A stretch of DNA of 64,000 bases. It comes from Paracoccaceae bacterium (GTDB taxonomy: Bacteria > Pseudomonadota > Alphaproteobacteria > Rhodobacterales > Rhodobacteraceae). The position numbers and the translations under genes are program-made. Positions 52,100 through 61,000 of the stretch are shown piece by piece. Position 1 is the stretch's first letter; each line of letters begins with the position of its first letter. The notes under the pieces are model-generated. The model ran no database searches. It was not told where the DNA came from and saw only the letters and a list, made by a program, of their open reading frames with translations. The stretch is from assembly GCA_020637675.1 (NCBI GenBank), contig JACKKD010000002.1:992001-1056000 (forward strand). The letters run 5' to 3'.

Positions 52100-52840
52100 A
52101 TGGCGAAGACACCTTCCGGCACGACATCGGGGCGCGGCCAGCGCGACCTCAAGGTGCGGGTGAAGACCGCCAAGGGGCGCAAGCTCTCCTCGACGCTCTG
52201 GCTCGAACGGCAGCTCAACGATCCCTATGTGCAGCGCGCGAAGAAGGAAGGTTACCGGGGCAGGGCGGCCTACAAGATACTCGAACTCGACGACAGGTTC
52301 CGTTTCCTCGTTCCCGGTGCCCGGGTCGTCGACCTCGGCTGTGCGCCGGGCGGCTGGTGCCAGGTCGCGGCGGAGCGGGTGAACGCGCTCGGCCAGAAGC
52401 CGGGCAAGAAGGTTGGCCGGGTTCTCGGCATCGACCTGCAGGAGGTGGAGCCGATCGCGGGGGCAGAGATTCACCAGCTCGACTTCCTTTCGGACGGGGC
52501 GGACGAACAGGTGAAGTCATGGCTCGGCGGTCGCGCCGACGTGGTCATGTCGGACATGGCCGCCGCGGCCTCGGGCCACAAGGGCACCGATCACCTGAGG
52601 ATCATCGCGCTCTGCGAGGCCGCCGCCGGGTTCGCCTTCGATGTGCTCGAAGAGGGCGGCACCTTTGTCGCCAAGGTGCTTGCCGGGGGGGCGGAGAACG
52701 AGCTTCAGGGGCTTCTGAAACGCGCCTTCACCAAGGTCGCCAACGTCAAGCCGCCGGCGAGCCGGTCCGACAGTTCCGAGAAGTTCGTGGTCGCGACCGG
52801 GTTCCGCGGCGTGCCCGGGGACCGCAGCCTCACGGACTGA
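52100..52840 (+). CDS. rlmE: 23S rRNA 2'-O-ribose methyltransferase RlmE
   Basis: 246 residues. FtsJ-type enzyme that methylates U2552. SAM motif VVDLGCAPGGWCQVA; the K-D-K-E catalytic set is supplied by YKILELDDRFRF (Lys), MSDMAAAASG (Asp), FVAKVLAGG (Lys) and SSEKFVVATGF (Glu). The N-terminal extension is basic (KVRVKTAKGRK), as expected for RNA binding. GGAGG is 7 bases before ATG 52100. It ends 11 bases into the convergent Hint-domain gene. Confidence 0.95.
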   Translation: MAKTPSGTTSGRGQRDLKVRVKTAKGRKLSSTLWLERQLNDPYVQRAKKEGYRGRAAYKILELDDRFRFLVPGARVVDLGCAPGGWCQVAAERVNALGQKPGKKVGRVLGIDLQEVEPIAGAEIHQLDFLSDGADEQVKSWLGGRADVVMSDMAAAASGHKGTDHLRIIALCEAAAGFAFDVLEEGGTFVAKVLAGGAENELQGLLKRAFTKVANVKPPASRSDSSEKFVVATGFRGVPGDRSLTD

Positions 52841-53366
52841 CGCTGAGGCAGACGCCCTCGGCCGTCACGATCGCGGGGGCGCCGCAGTGGAAGAGGTGGT
52901 AGGTCACCATCGTCACCGGCTGCCGGACGACGCCCGGGCGCCCGAGAAGGTCGCGCGCGCGCCGGAACTCCTGGGCGTAGGGCGAGGCGCCGACGTTCAC
53001 CAACTGCTGCGGCGAGACGATCAGGTCCCGCTCGGGCCGGCCGGGGCGGAAGGTGCCCGCCGGGATGCGGACCGGGAGCGCATCGGGGTTCTCCCCAAGG
53101 AATTCCTCGTCGAGGCGGATACGATCGACCCATTCGACCAGCGCGAGGCTGCCTGCCTGCGTCCTGAGCGGGTCGCGCCGGTGCAGCGCCTGAACCGGCA
53201 GGTCGCCGAACGATGTCGTCACGCGGACGTTGTCGCACAGTCCGGGCAGGTGCCACTGGATCGGTTCTGAGCGTTTCGGGCGATTGCGTCGGGCAGCGGG
53301 GGCGGCGGGCGGTACCGGCATGGCCGACAGCCGGCCGATGATGGGGTCAATATACTCGTTATTCAT
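52830..53366 (-). CDS. Hint (Hedgehog/intein) domain protein
   Basis: 178 residues. After an N-terminal Pro/Arg-rich lead, the Hint pattern is GLCDNVRVTTSFGDLPVQAL, ALVEWVDRIRL, DALPVRIPAGTFRPGRPERD, LIVSPQQLVNVG and YHLFHCGAPAIVTAEGVCLS. This autoprocessing fold occurs at the C-terminus of large secreted Rhodobacterales proteins; here it stands alone with no passenger. The usual catalytic Cys is within LCDN. ATG 53366 has GAGAGAG just before it. It overlaps rlmE by 11 bases, tail to tail. Confidence 0.72.
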   Translation of the reverse strand: MNNEYIDPIIGRLSAMPVPPAAPAARRNRPKRSEPIQWHLPGLCDNVRVTTSFGDLPVQALHRRDPLRTQAGSLALVEWVDRIRLDEEFLGENPDALPVRIPAGTFRPGRPERDLIVSPQQLVNVGASPYAQEFRRARDLLGRPGVVRQPVTMVTYHLFHCGAPAIVTAEGVCLSVSP

Positions 53367-54194
53367 AACTCTCTCAGTCTGACGATCTCCGGTCCGTCTG
53401 CCGGGGCTGGGAACGCCCCGGCAGGAAGACCTCCGGCGCGATCGGCCGGATCCACTCGAACGCAAACAAACATACTCATACGCAAAACCGCGCGGCCACG
53501 TGCCGCTAACGAACGCTTAGGTAAATGATCGCTGAATCTGGCACTCGCGCGACGGTTTTTTGCAATATAGAGGCATGGTTAGCGGTGCGCGCGAGGCGTT
53601 CGGGGCCGGTGCTTCATGACAAACCGGAAACAATCGCATCCCGCGCCTTCGCAGAATCGCCGTCTTGCGAATGTCCCGATTTCAGACTGTTGCCGCGCAC
53701 CGGCAGATCACTACCGGAGGATGAGCGAAATTATGGCGCTACCGTGTCTTGCACTCGTAGCCACGGCCGGGACAGTTCGTTTCCGTGGTCCGATGCCGGT
53801 CCGAAATGGAACCAGTCCCGCCCGGTGACGCCGATTCTCGGGGGCGGTCATACGGAGTGCCGCGGCCCCCCCCCGCCATCGCCGCCATCAGCGCCGACGG
53901 GTGCGATATCGGGTCAGGCCCGCGTGATCGGCATCGGCACCGGGGAAGCCCTCGACGCGCGGCGCGGAAGCGAATAGCCTCCGCCTTCAAGGCGTGGCCG
54001 TCCTGGGTGTCCGGTTCCGGTTCGCTCACGGGGCCCGCGCGTCGATCGACGGCCGCGCCGGCGTTGATCCCGGTCAATGCCGGACGCGGCGCTCCGACGG
54101 ATGATGACCCGCATTGGGCCGCCGGAGCCGCCCCGCTATCCGCAAGGGACACCGGGGCGGCAGTCCGCACGGCCACACCAGGAAGGAGAAGGAA
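53367..54194. other. 828-base region without a supported gene
   Basis: The region lies between the Hint gene and the sugar ABC operon. 53460-53580 is A/T-richer (TTTTTTGCAATATAGAGG near 53553-53570) and is the likely site of the Hint promoter and perhaps the ABC operon promoter. The rest is G+C-rich with only short open frames lacking recognisable domains, such as one at 53525-53977. GGAAGGAGAAGG just before 54195 is the ribosome site of the substrate-binding protein gene. No repeat or RNA gene was recognised. Confidence 0.5.
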
Positions 54195-55424
54195 ATGCCG
54201 AACACCAAGTCGCTCCTCGCAGCAGCACTCCTCGGCACCGCGATTGTCCATCCCGCGGTCGCGGAAACGACGCTGAACGCGCTCTTCATGGCGCAGGCCG
54301 CCTACAGCGAGGCCGACGTCCGGGCGATGACGGACGCGTTTGCCGCCGCCAATCCCGACATAAAGGTGAACCTGGAGTTCGTTCCCTACGAGGGCCTCCA
54401 CGACAAGACCCTGCTCGCCCTCGGATCGGGGTCGGGCTACGACGTCGTGCTCTTCGACGTGATATGGCCGGCCGAGTTCGCCACGAACAACGTGCTCGTC
54501 GATGTCTCCGACCGGATCACGCAGGAGATGAAGGACGGGGTTCTTCCGGGCGCCTGGACCACCGTCGAATACGACGGCAAGCGCTACGGGATGCCGTGGA
54601 TCCTCGACACCAAGTATCTTTTCTACAACAAGGACATCCTCGCGCAGGCCGGAATCTCGGCACCGCCGACGACCTGGGCGGAGCTTTCCGCGCAGGCGCA
54701 GGCCATCAAGGACAAGGGCATCCTCGATCATCCCATCGTCTGGAGCTGGGCCCAGGCCGAGGCGGCGATCTGCGACTACACCACGCTGGTCAGCGCCTAT
54801 GGCGGCTCGTTCATCGCCGATGGCAAGCCGGCCTTCCAGTCGGGCGGAGGGCTCGAGGCGCTGCAGTACATGGTCGACAGCTACAACTCGGGCCTGACCA
54901 ATCCGAACTCCAAGGAATACCTGGAGGAGGACGTTCGCCGCGTCTTCCAGAACGGCGAGGCAGCCTTTGCACTGAACTGGACCTACATGTACAACCTCGC
55001 CAACGATCCGAAGGAAAGCAAGGTCGCGGGCAAGGTGGGCGTCGTGCCGGCGCCGGGGGTCGAGGGCAGAAGCACGGTTTCGGCCGTCAACGGCTCGATG
55101 GGCCTGGGCATCACCACGACCAGTCAGCATCCCGACGAGGCGTGGAGCTACATCACCTTCATGACCTCGCAGGCCACGCAAAATGCCTATGCGCGCCTCA
55201 GCCTGCCGATCTGGACCAGTTCCTACGACGATCCGGCCGTCACCGCGGAACAGGACGACATGATCGCGGCGGCCAAGATCGGGCTCGCGGCGATGTATCC
55301 GCGGCCGACCACGCCGGGCTATCAGGAAATGTCGGCCACCCTCCAGCAGGCCATCCAGGAGGCTCTCCTCGGTCAGGCCAGCCCGGCCGACGCACTCGCC
55401 GCGGCAGCGGAGGGCGGGCTCTGA
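54195..55424 (+). CDS. sugar ABC transporter substrate-binding protein (family 1)
   Basis: 409 residues. Signal peptide LLAAALLGTAIVHPAVA, cleaved near residue 23. The mature protein has the Venus-flytrap pattern: ALFMAQAAYSEADVRAMTDA, YDVVLFDVIWPAEFATNN, YGMPWILDTKYLFYNKDIL and GSMGLGITTTSQHPDEAWSY. It delivers a periplasmic carbohydrate to the two permeases that follow. The sugar is unknown. The ABC operon that it heads includes a SIS isomerase and a PfkB kinase, so the solute is likely phosphorylated and converted inside. Confidence 0.92.
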   Translation: MPNTKSLLAAALLGTAIVHPAVAETTLNALFMAQAAYSEADVRAMTDAFAAANPDIKVNLEFVPYEGLHDKTLLALGSGSGYDVVLFDVIWPAEFATNNVLVDVSDRITQEMKDGVLPGAWTTVEYDGKRYGMPWILDTKYLFYNKDILAQAGISAPPTTWAELSAQAQAIKDKGILDHPIVWSWAQAEAAICDYTTLVSAYGGSFIADGKPAFQSGGGLEALQYMVDSYNSGLTNPNSKEYLEEDVRRVFQNGEAAFALNWTYMYNLANDPKESKVAGKVGVVPAPGVEGRSTVSAVNGSMGLGITTTSQHPDEAWSYITFMTSQATQNAYARLSLPIWTSSYDDPAVTAEQDDMIAAAKIGLAAMYPRPTTPGYQEMSATLQQAIQEALLGQASPADALAAAAEGGL

Positions 55425-55506
55425 CCGGCGACGACTTGCAGGGCGGCGGCGCGTGCTGCCGTCCTGACCCGCGCGACCGGAATGCAAGATACGGAAGGTC
55501 GTGCCG

Positions 55507-56391
55507 ATGAGTGCTGGCCTGACGCCGATGCGGGCATGGCTTCTGATGCTGCCGCTTCTCGCGGTGATGCTCGGGGTGATCGGATGGCCCTTCGTCGACA
55601 CGCTGCGTCTTTCCTTCACCGATGCGCGGCTGGTCGGTACCGGGGGCGACTACGTCGGGTTTGCGAACTATGACCGGCTCTTCGCCAGCCGCGCCTTCTG
55701 GCGCGCCTTTGTCGTCACGACGGAGTTCGCGGTCGTCTCCGTGTTCATCGAGATGGTCCTCGGCGTCCTGGTGGCCCTGCTCCTCTACCAGAGCTTCCGC
55801 GGGAGAAATGTCCTTCGCGCGTTGCTGATCCTGCCCTGGGCCCTGCCGACGGTCGTCAACGCCCTCCTGTGGCGGCTCATCTACAACCCCGAATATGGCG
55901 CCCTGAACGCCGCGCTGGTGCAGACCGGGCTGCTTGACGTCTACCGGTCGTGGCTTGGCGATCCGAACAGTGCGCTCGTCGCGCTGATCGTCGCGGATGC
56001 CTGGAAGAACTTCCCGCTCGTCGCGCTCATCTCGCTCGCGGCACTCCACGCGGTGCCGCACGACATCAGGGCGGCGGCCATCGTCGACGGGGCGGGCGCG
56101 CTTTCGCGCTTCCGCTATGTGATCCTGCCCTATCTTGCGGGGCCGCTCATGGTCGCGCTGGTGCTGCGCACGATCGAGGCCTTCAAGGTGTTCGACATCA
56201 TCTGGGTGATGACGCGCGGCGGCCCGGCCAACAGCACGCGGACGCTGTCGATCCTCGTCTACCAGGAGGCGTTTTCGTTCCAGCGGGCGGGCTCGGGTGC
56301 ATCGCTGGCGCTCATCGTCACGCTGGCGGTCACTGTGCTCGCGGTCGCCTATGCGGCGCTGATCCGGAAATCGGCCGGGGCGCGATTCTGA
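55507..56391 (+). CDS. sugar ABC transporter permease, first subunit (MalF/UgpA type)
   Basis: 294 residues, six membrane helices. The permease signature for ATPase contact is AAAIVDGAGALSRFRYVILP (EAA-like loop). The ATG at 55507 has GGAAGG 8 bases before; GTG 55501 is too close to that site. Stop and next start overlap (TGATG). Confidence 0.92.
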   Translation: MSAGLTPMRAWLLMLPLLAVMLGVIGWPFVDTLRLSFTDARLVGTGGDYVGFANYDRLFASRAFWRAFVVTTEFAVVSVFIEMVLGVLVALLLYQSFRGRNVLRALLILPWALPTVVNALLWRLIYNPEYGALNAALVQTGLLDVYRSWLGDPNSALVALIVADAWKNFPLVALISLAALHAVPHDIRAAAIVDGAGALSRFRYVILPYLAGPLMVALVLRTIEAFKVFDIIWVMTRGGPANSTRTLSILVYQEAFSFQRAGSGASLALIVTLAVTVLAVAYAALIRKSAGARF

Positions 56392-57236
56392 TGGAAAGGC
56401 AGAACCCAGGTTTCACGGTCTTTCTCTACCTCTGCGCGGCTCTGCTCGCGCTGATGATCCTCGCCCCCTTCGGCTGGCTCTTCGTGATGAGCATTTCGTC
56501 GACGTCTGACCTCATTTCCAAGCCGCTCCGGTGGTGGCCGGAGCAAAGCGACTGGTCACGCTACCGCATCCTCTTCGACACGACGCCCAACACGCATGGC
56601 GCCGCGCTGATGGCGGCGCTCGGAAACAGCGTCAAGGTGGCGGCCATCGCGACGGTGGCTGCACTCGCGGTCTCGGTACCGGCAGGATGGGCCGTCTCGC
56701 GCTCGTCCGCCGTCGGCTGGTCTCTCTGGCTCGTCATCGGCACCTACATGCTGCCGCCGGTGGCGCTGGCCGTGCCCCTTTACATGGGTCTCGCGGCGCT
56801 CGGGATGCTCAACACGAAGATCGGGCTCGCTGTCGTCTACCTGACGGTCCTCGCCCCCTTTACCGCCTGGCTTCTGAAATCCGGCTTCGATCCGATCCCG
56901 CGCGACCTCGAGATGGCCGCCGCGATCGACGGGGCGCGCCTCGACCAGACGCTGCGGATCATCATCCTGCCGCTGGCCGCGCCGGTGATCGGCACCGCCG
57001 CGCTTTTCGCCTACCTGCTCGCATGGGACGAGTTTTTCTATGCGCTCCTCTTCACGTCGGACCACCGGGCCAAGACCGTTACCGTGGCCATCGCCGATCT
57101 CGCCGGCGGGCGGGTGGCCGACTACGGGCTCATCGCCACGGCGGGCGTCATCGCGGCGCTGCCCCCGGTGATTTTCGGCCTCATCATGCAGCGCGCCCTC
57201 ATTTCAGGGCTGACAGCGGGCAGCGTGAAAGGATGA
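56391..57236 (+). CDS. sugar ABC transporter permease, second subunit (MalG/UgpE type)
   Basis: 281 residues, six helices, opening LYLCAALLALMILAPFGWLF. The EAA-type loop is EMAAAIDGARLDQTLRIIIL. It pairs with the preceding permease. ATG 56391 shares a base with the previous stop; the gene then overlaps the SIS-domain gene by 4 bases. Confidence 0.92.
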   Translation: MERQNPGFTVFLYLCAALLALMILAPFGWLFVMSISSTSDLISKPLRWWPEQSDWSRYRILFDTTPNTHGAALMAALGNSVKVAAIATVAALAVSVPAGWAVSRSSAVGWSLWLVIGTYMLPPVALAVPLYMGLAALGMLNTKIGLAVVYLTVLAPFTAWLLKSGFDPIPRDLEMAAAIDGARLDQTLRIIILPLAAPVIGTAALFAYLLAWDEFFYALLFTSDHRAKTVTVAIADLAGGRVADYGLIATAGVIAALPPVIFGLIMQRALISGLTAGSVKG

Positions 57237-58255
57237 GCGGACCGATGACCCCCGACACACCCAGCGGCCTTGCGGCGATCCGGCGGGAAATGGCGCGTCA
57301 GCGTACGGACGCGCGGGCGAGTTACCGGGATGCCGGGCCGCGCGCCGCAGAGGTCGCGGAATCGCTGCGGCGTTCCGGACGGCTGCTGTTGCTCGGCATG
57401 GGCGCGTCGCACGGGCTGAACCGCGCCGTCGAGCCGCTCTATCGCGACCGGGGGCTGGACGCGGTGGCACTGCCGCTGTCCGAGCAGCTCGACCAGCCGC
57501 TTTCCACCGCGCGACGGACGGTCCTCGTCACCTCCCAGTCGGGCGAAAGCGCCGAGGCGGTGCGGTGGTTGGCCGAAGCCGGCCCGGGCGTCGATGCCTA
57601 CGGGGTCACGATGGACGGCGCCTCGACGCTTGCGCGGTCGCTGCCGAGCCTGATCGGCGCCGGCGGCGTCGAAACCGCGTTCGCAGCGACCCGCAGCACC
57701 TTCGTCGGACTGGCCCTTCACGCCGCCGTACTCGCTGCGCTCCGCGCCGATCCGTCGGACTTTCTCGACGTGCTCGACGTGGAGGATGAACCCGACATCA
57801 CCGACGCCTTGCACCGGCTTGCCGGTGTCACATGCGTGGTGACATCGGGGCGCCGCCTGCAGGGGCTGGCCGAGGCGCTGGCGCTGGGGTTGACGGAACT
57901 GTCGCGGCTTCCCTGCTTCGCGCTGGAATGCGGGCAGCTTCGGCACGGGCCGATGGAAATGCTGGGGCCCCGGACCGGCGTCGTCTTCCTGCGCGGGGCG
58001 GATGCGACGGGCGAACTGGTCCGCGGCCTTGCCGAGGCGGTCGCCGCCACCGGAGCGCCGACCGTGGTTCTCGATACCTCAGGCGGCGCGCCCGTGGCCG
58101 GCGCCGTGACGGTGCAGGCCGGGTGTCACGAGGGGATCGCCGCCCTTGCCGCACTCCTCCCGCTGTCGCAACGGCTGATGACGGGTTTCGCGGCGTCGCG
58201 TGTGCCCGACGTCGGAAGCCCGATCCGAAGCCAGAAGATCACCCGCGTAGAATGA
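57233..58255 (+). CDS. SIS-domain sugar isomerase/deaminase or deglycase
   Basis: 340 residues, two SIS domains. LLLLGMGASHGLNRAVEPLY and VLVTSQSGESAEAVRWLAEA are the sugar-phosphate loops. The C-terminal half has LECGQLRHGPMEMLGP, the region carrying the catalytic acid/His of the GlmS/AgaS/FrlB group. It would act on an aminosugar- or fructosamine-type 6-phosphate. ATGA overlaps join it to the permease gene before and the kinase gene after. Substrate not certain. Confidence 0.85.
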   Translation: MSGPMTPDTPSGLAAIRREMARQRTDARASYRDAGPRAAEVAESLRRSGRLLLLGMGASHGLNRAVEPLYRDRGLDAVALPLSEQLDQPLSTARRTVLVTSQSGESAEAVRWLAEAGPGVDAYGVTMDGASTLARSLPSLIGAGGVETAFAATRSTFVGLALHAAVLAALRADPSDFLDVLDVEDEPDITDALHRLAGVTCVVTSGRRLQGLAEALALGLTELSRLPCFALECGQLRHGPMEMLGPRTGVVFLRGADATGELVRGLAEAVAATGAPTVVLDTSGGAPVAGAVTVQAGCHEGIAALAALLPLSQRLMTGFAASRVPDVGSPIRSQKITRVE

Positions 58256-59196
58256 CCATTCCCGCGCCCCTTGCCGTCGCCGGCAACGTCAACGTCGACC
58301 TCGTCATGGGACCGGTCGAGCCCTGGCCACACCCCGGGACAGAGACCGTGGTTGCGGCAAGCGAACTCCGCTGCGGCGGGGCGGCCGGGAACGTTGCGCT
58401 GACCTGGCGCGGGCTTGGGCGGGACTTCCAGATCGCCGCGAGCACGGGCCGGGATACCTTCGGCGACTGGCTGCGCGCGGAACTGTCCCCCCATTCAGGG
58501 TCCTGGCCGGTCGCGGAGGAGGCCAGCACGATCTCGGTCGGTCTGACCCATCCCGACAGCGAGCGCACCTTCTTCACCACGCGCGGCCATGTGGCCGAGC
58601 TGTCCTGGCCCGACGTTCGCGGCGCGATAGACTGGCCTCGACTTGCCGGGGGCGTGCTTCTTGTCTGCGGATCCTTCGTGACCGACCGGCTGGCGGACGG
58701 GTATGACGCGCTCTTCGCCCATGCCTGTGACCATCGCGTCCGGATCGCGCTTGACACCGGCTGGCCCGCCGGCGGCTGGACGCCCGGGACGGTCGAGCGC
58801 GCGCGGCGCTGGCTCGCCGGCTGCGATTGCCTCATGCTCAACGAGGCGGAGGCGCGCGCGCTGTCCGGGGGCAGGGCGCCGGATGAGGCGCCGTCCGCAT
58901 TGCTGCCGCTGATGGCGAGGCATGCGCGCGTCGTCGTCAAGTGCGGCCCGGCGGGCGCCCTCGCGCAGGCGGCTGGCGGCTCGCTCCACAAGGTCACTGC
59001 GCCCAGGGTTGTCGCAGCCGACACGATCGGTGCGGGCGATATCTTCAACGCGGCGTTTCTGGCGGCCGAGGCGGACGGACATCCGCTCGCCGCCAGCCTT
59101 GCGGCGGGTGTGCGCACGGCTTCATGCGCGATATCGACATCGCCCCGCAGCTACGACGTCGAGACGTCGTCACCCAGCGGGGGACTCACGGCATGA
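58252..59196 (+). CDS. PfkB family carbohydrate kinase
   Basis: 314 residues, ribokinase fold. N-terminal VAGNVNVDLVMGPVEPW; the phosphate/anion-hole motif is DTIGAGDIFNAAF near the C-terminus, with the catalytic Asp. The CDCLMLNEAEARALSGG stretch is typical of the family. It phosphorylates a sugar with ATP. Placed between the SIS enzyme and the transporter ATPase, it presumably provides the phosphorylated substrate of the SIS enzyme. Confidence 0.9.
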   Translation: MTIPAPLAVAGNVNVDLVMGPVEPWPHPGTETVVAASELRCGGAAGNVALTWRGLGRDFQIAASTGRDTFGDWLRAELSPHSGSWPVAEEASTISVGLTHPDSERTFFTTRGHVAELSWPDVRGAIDWPRLAGGVLLVCGSFVTDRLADGYDALFAHACDHRVRIALDTGWPAGGWTPGTVERARRWLAGCDCLMLNEAEARALSGGRAPDEAPSALLPLMARHARVVVKCGPAGALAQAAGGSLHKVTAPRVVAADTIGAGDIFNAAFLAAEADGHPLAASLAAGVRTASCAISTSPRSYDVETSSPSGGLTA

Positions 59197-60278
59197 GCAC
59201 GCTCGAACTCGTCGGCGTCAGCAAGTCCTACGGCAGTGCCGTGATCCTGAAGAACATCGACCTCGCGCTCGCCGATGGCGAGTTTCTCGTGCTGCTCGGC
59301 GCCTCCGGTTGCGGCAAGTCGACGATCCTGAACATCATCGCCGGCCTTCTGACGCCGACCTCGGGCGAGATCAGGATCGACGGGAAGCGCATCAACGAGG
59401 TCCACCCGAAGAGCCGCGACGTCGCGATGGTCTTTCAGTCCTATGCGCTTTATCCGAACCTGACCGTCGAACGGAACATCGGGTTCGGGCTGGAAATGCG
59501 CGGCGTGCCGAAGGCGCGTCGCCTCGCGGCGATCGAGAAGGTCGCGCGGATGCTCAGGATCGAGGACTTGCTGAAGCGCAAGCCCGCACAGCTTTCCGGC
59601 GGCCAGCGTCAGCGCGTCGCCATCGGTCGCGCGCTCGTGCGGGAGCCGAAGGTCTTCCTGTTCGACGAGCCGCTCTCGAACCTCGACGCCAAGCTGCGCA
59701 TGGAGATGCGCGCGGAACTGAAGCGGCTGCACCGGATGCTTCGGACGACGACGGTCTATGTGACGCACGACCAGATCGAGGCGATGACGCTCGCCACCCG
59801 GATCGCCGTGATGCGCGACGGCCGGATCGAGCAGGTGGGCACGCCCGAGGAAATCTACAACCGGCCCGCGACCGTCTTTGTCGCCGAATTCGTCGGGGCA
59901 CCACCGATGAACATGATCGAGGCGACACTGGATGCGGAAGGGTTGCGGCTGGACGCGTCCGGGGAGCGGCTGGCGCTTCCGATCAGGGGCGAGGAGGCGC
60001 GCGCGGTGCTCCTCGGGCTTCGCCCGGAGGACCTTCACCTTGCCGATGGCGGGGAGGGGAACGCCATCGACGTGACCGTGGATTTCGCCGATCTGACCGG
60101 ACCCGACGTGATCGTCTTTGCCCGGCACAGCGGAAATCCGCTTGTCGCAAGCCTTTCGCCGCATTCGCAGGTGGCACCCGAGAGCCGGATCAGGCTAGCA
60201 TTTTCCATTGATAACATGCACTTGTTCGACCGGACTACCGGACAGCGGATCGAAACCCGTCACTCTTTCGCCACATAA
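59193..60278 (+). CDS. sugar ABC transporter ATP-binding protein (MalK/UgpC type)
   Basis: 361 residues. Walker A GASGCGKST, signature LSGGQRQR, Walker B VFLFDEP, and H-loop VTHDQIEAMTLATR are intact; the C-terminal domain of about 120 residues is the regulatory OB-fold of the MalK type (LLGLRPEDLHL). It energises the transporter. ATGA overlap with the kinase completes the six-gene operon (54195-60278). Confidence 0.95.
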   Translation: MSTLELVGVSKSYGSAVILKNIDLALADGEFLVLLGASGCGKSTILNIIAGLLTPTSGEIRIDGKRINEVHPKSRDVAMVFQSYALYPNLTVERNIGFGLEMRGVPKARRLAAIEKVARMLRIEDLLKRKPAQLSGGQRQRVAIGRALVREPKVFLFDEPLSNLDAKLRMEMRAELKRLHRMLRTTTVYVTHDQIEAMTLATRIAVMRDGRIEQVGTPEEIYNRPATVFVAEFVGAPPMNMIEATLDAEGLRLDASGERLALPIRGEEARAVLLGLRPEDLHLADGGEGNAIDVTVDFADLTGPDVIVFARHSGNPLVASLSPHSQVAPESRIRLAFSIDNMHLFDRTTGQRIETRHSFAT

Positions 60279-60367
60279 AACCCGCGTTTGCGGACTAGGA
60301 ACAATTCCCATCGCGTGGCAGATTGGTTACACATTCATCTTCTGGCATGTATCGGGGAGAGCAGACG

Positions 60368-60976
60368 ATGCGCAAGCTACCGGGAAAGATTCATTTGGCC
60401 GCCGTGACCTGTCTGGGCATTTCAGCGTGCGGCGAAGCGCCCGTGTCGCGGGCCCAGGGCATTGACCTGAACGGCGGCATGGTCGTGCAGGCGGCGGCGC
60501 GCAGTGCCGATGTATCCCGGCAGTTCCCCATCTATCTCACGGGCTATACCTATTGGGACAACACGCCGCCGGGATCGGCGGCCATCGCGCGACCGGTCCT
60601 GCGGCAGAGGGCAGGGGGAACCGGCACCTGGAAGAACCCGATCACGATCGCGGTGGGCCACAGCATCGTGGGCGGCCGCCAGACCCTCGACTACCCGGAA
60701 GGCACGCGGTTCTACCTGCCGCGCTTGCGCAAGTACGCGATTGTCGAGGATGTCTGCGGCGACGGTCCCAACCCGCAGGGCGGCCCTTGCCACACCGGGC
60801 ACAACGGGCACCCTTGGCTCGACATCTGGATCGGCGGAAGAAGCGTTTCGCCACAGGAGTCGGACGCCTGCGCCCGCCGGATCACGGCCGTCCAGTCGGC
60901 CATCATCAATCCCCCGCGCGACCTGCCGGTTCAGGAAGGCGAGATTGCCACCGGCGGCTGCCGGGTGTTTTCCTGA
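60368..60976 (+). CDS. lipoprotein with double-psi beta-barrel-like domain
   Basis: 202 residues. The lipobox ISAC puts Cys21 at the anchor. The C-terminal domain (TGYTYWDNTPPGSAAIARPV, AIVEDVCGDGP, CHTGHNGHPWLDIWIGG) resembles barwin/RlpA-like six-stranded barrels that bind or cut polysaccharide, with a Cys pair likely forming a disulfide and conserved Asp/His. GGAGAG precedes ATG 60368. It is convergent with the giant glycosyltransferase fusion. Function in envelope polysaccharide handling is inferred. Confidence 0.65.
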   Translation: MRKLPGKIHLAAVTCLGISACGEAPVSRAQGIDLNGGMVVQAAARSADVSRQFPIYLTGYTYWDNTPPGSAAIARPVLRQRAGGTGTWKNPITIAVGHSIVGGRQTLDYPEGTRFYLPRLRKYAIVEDVCGDGPNPQGGPCHTGHNGHPWLDIWIGGRSVSPQESDACARRITAVQSAIINPPRDLPVQEGEIATGGCRVFS

Positions 60977-61000
60977 CGCGAGACGGCAGGGGCGGGGGGC

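Noticed and set aside
53506..53520. CtrA-like site CTAA-CGAACGC-TTAG
   Set aside because: At least two mismatches to TTAA-N7-TTAA; not better than chance.
53525..53977. 150-codon frame in the long gap before the sugar operon
   Set aside because: Pro/Ser/Arg-rich, no homology recognised, no good ribosome-binding site; treated as non-coding.
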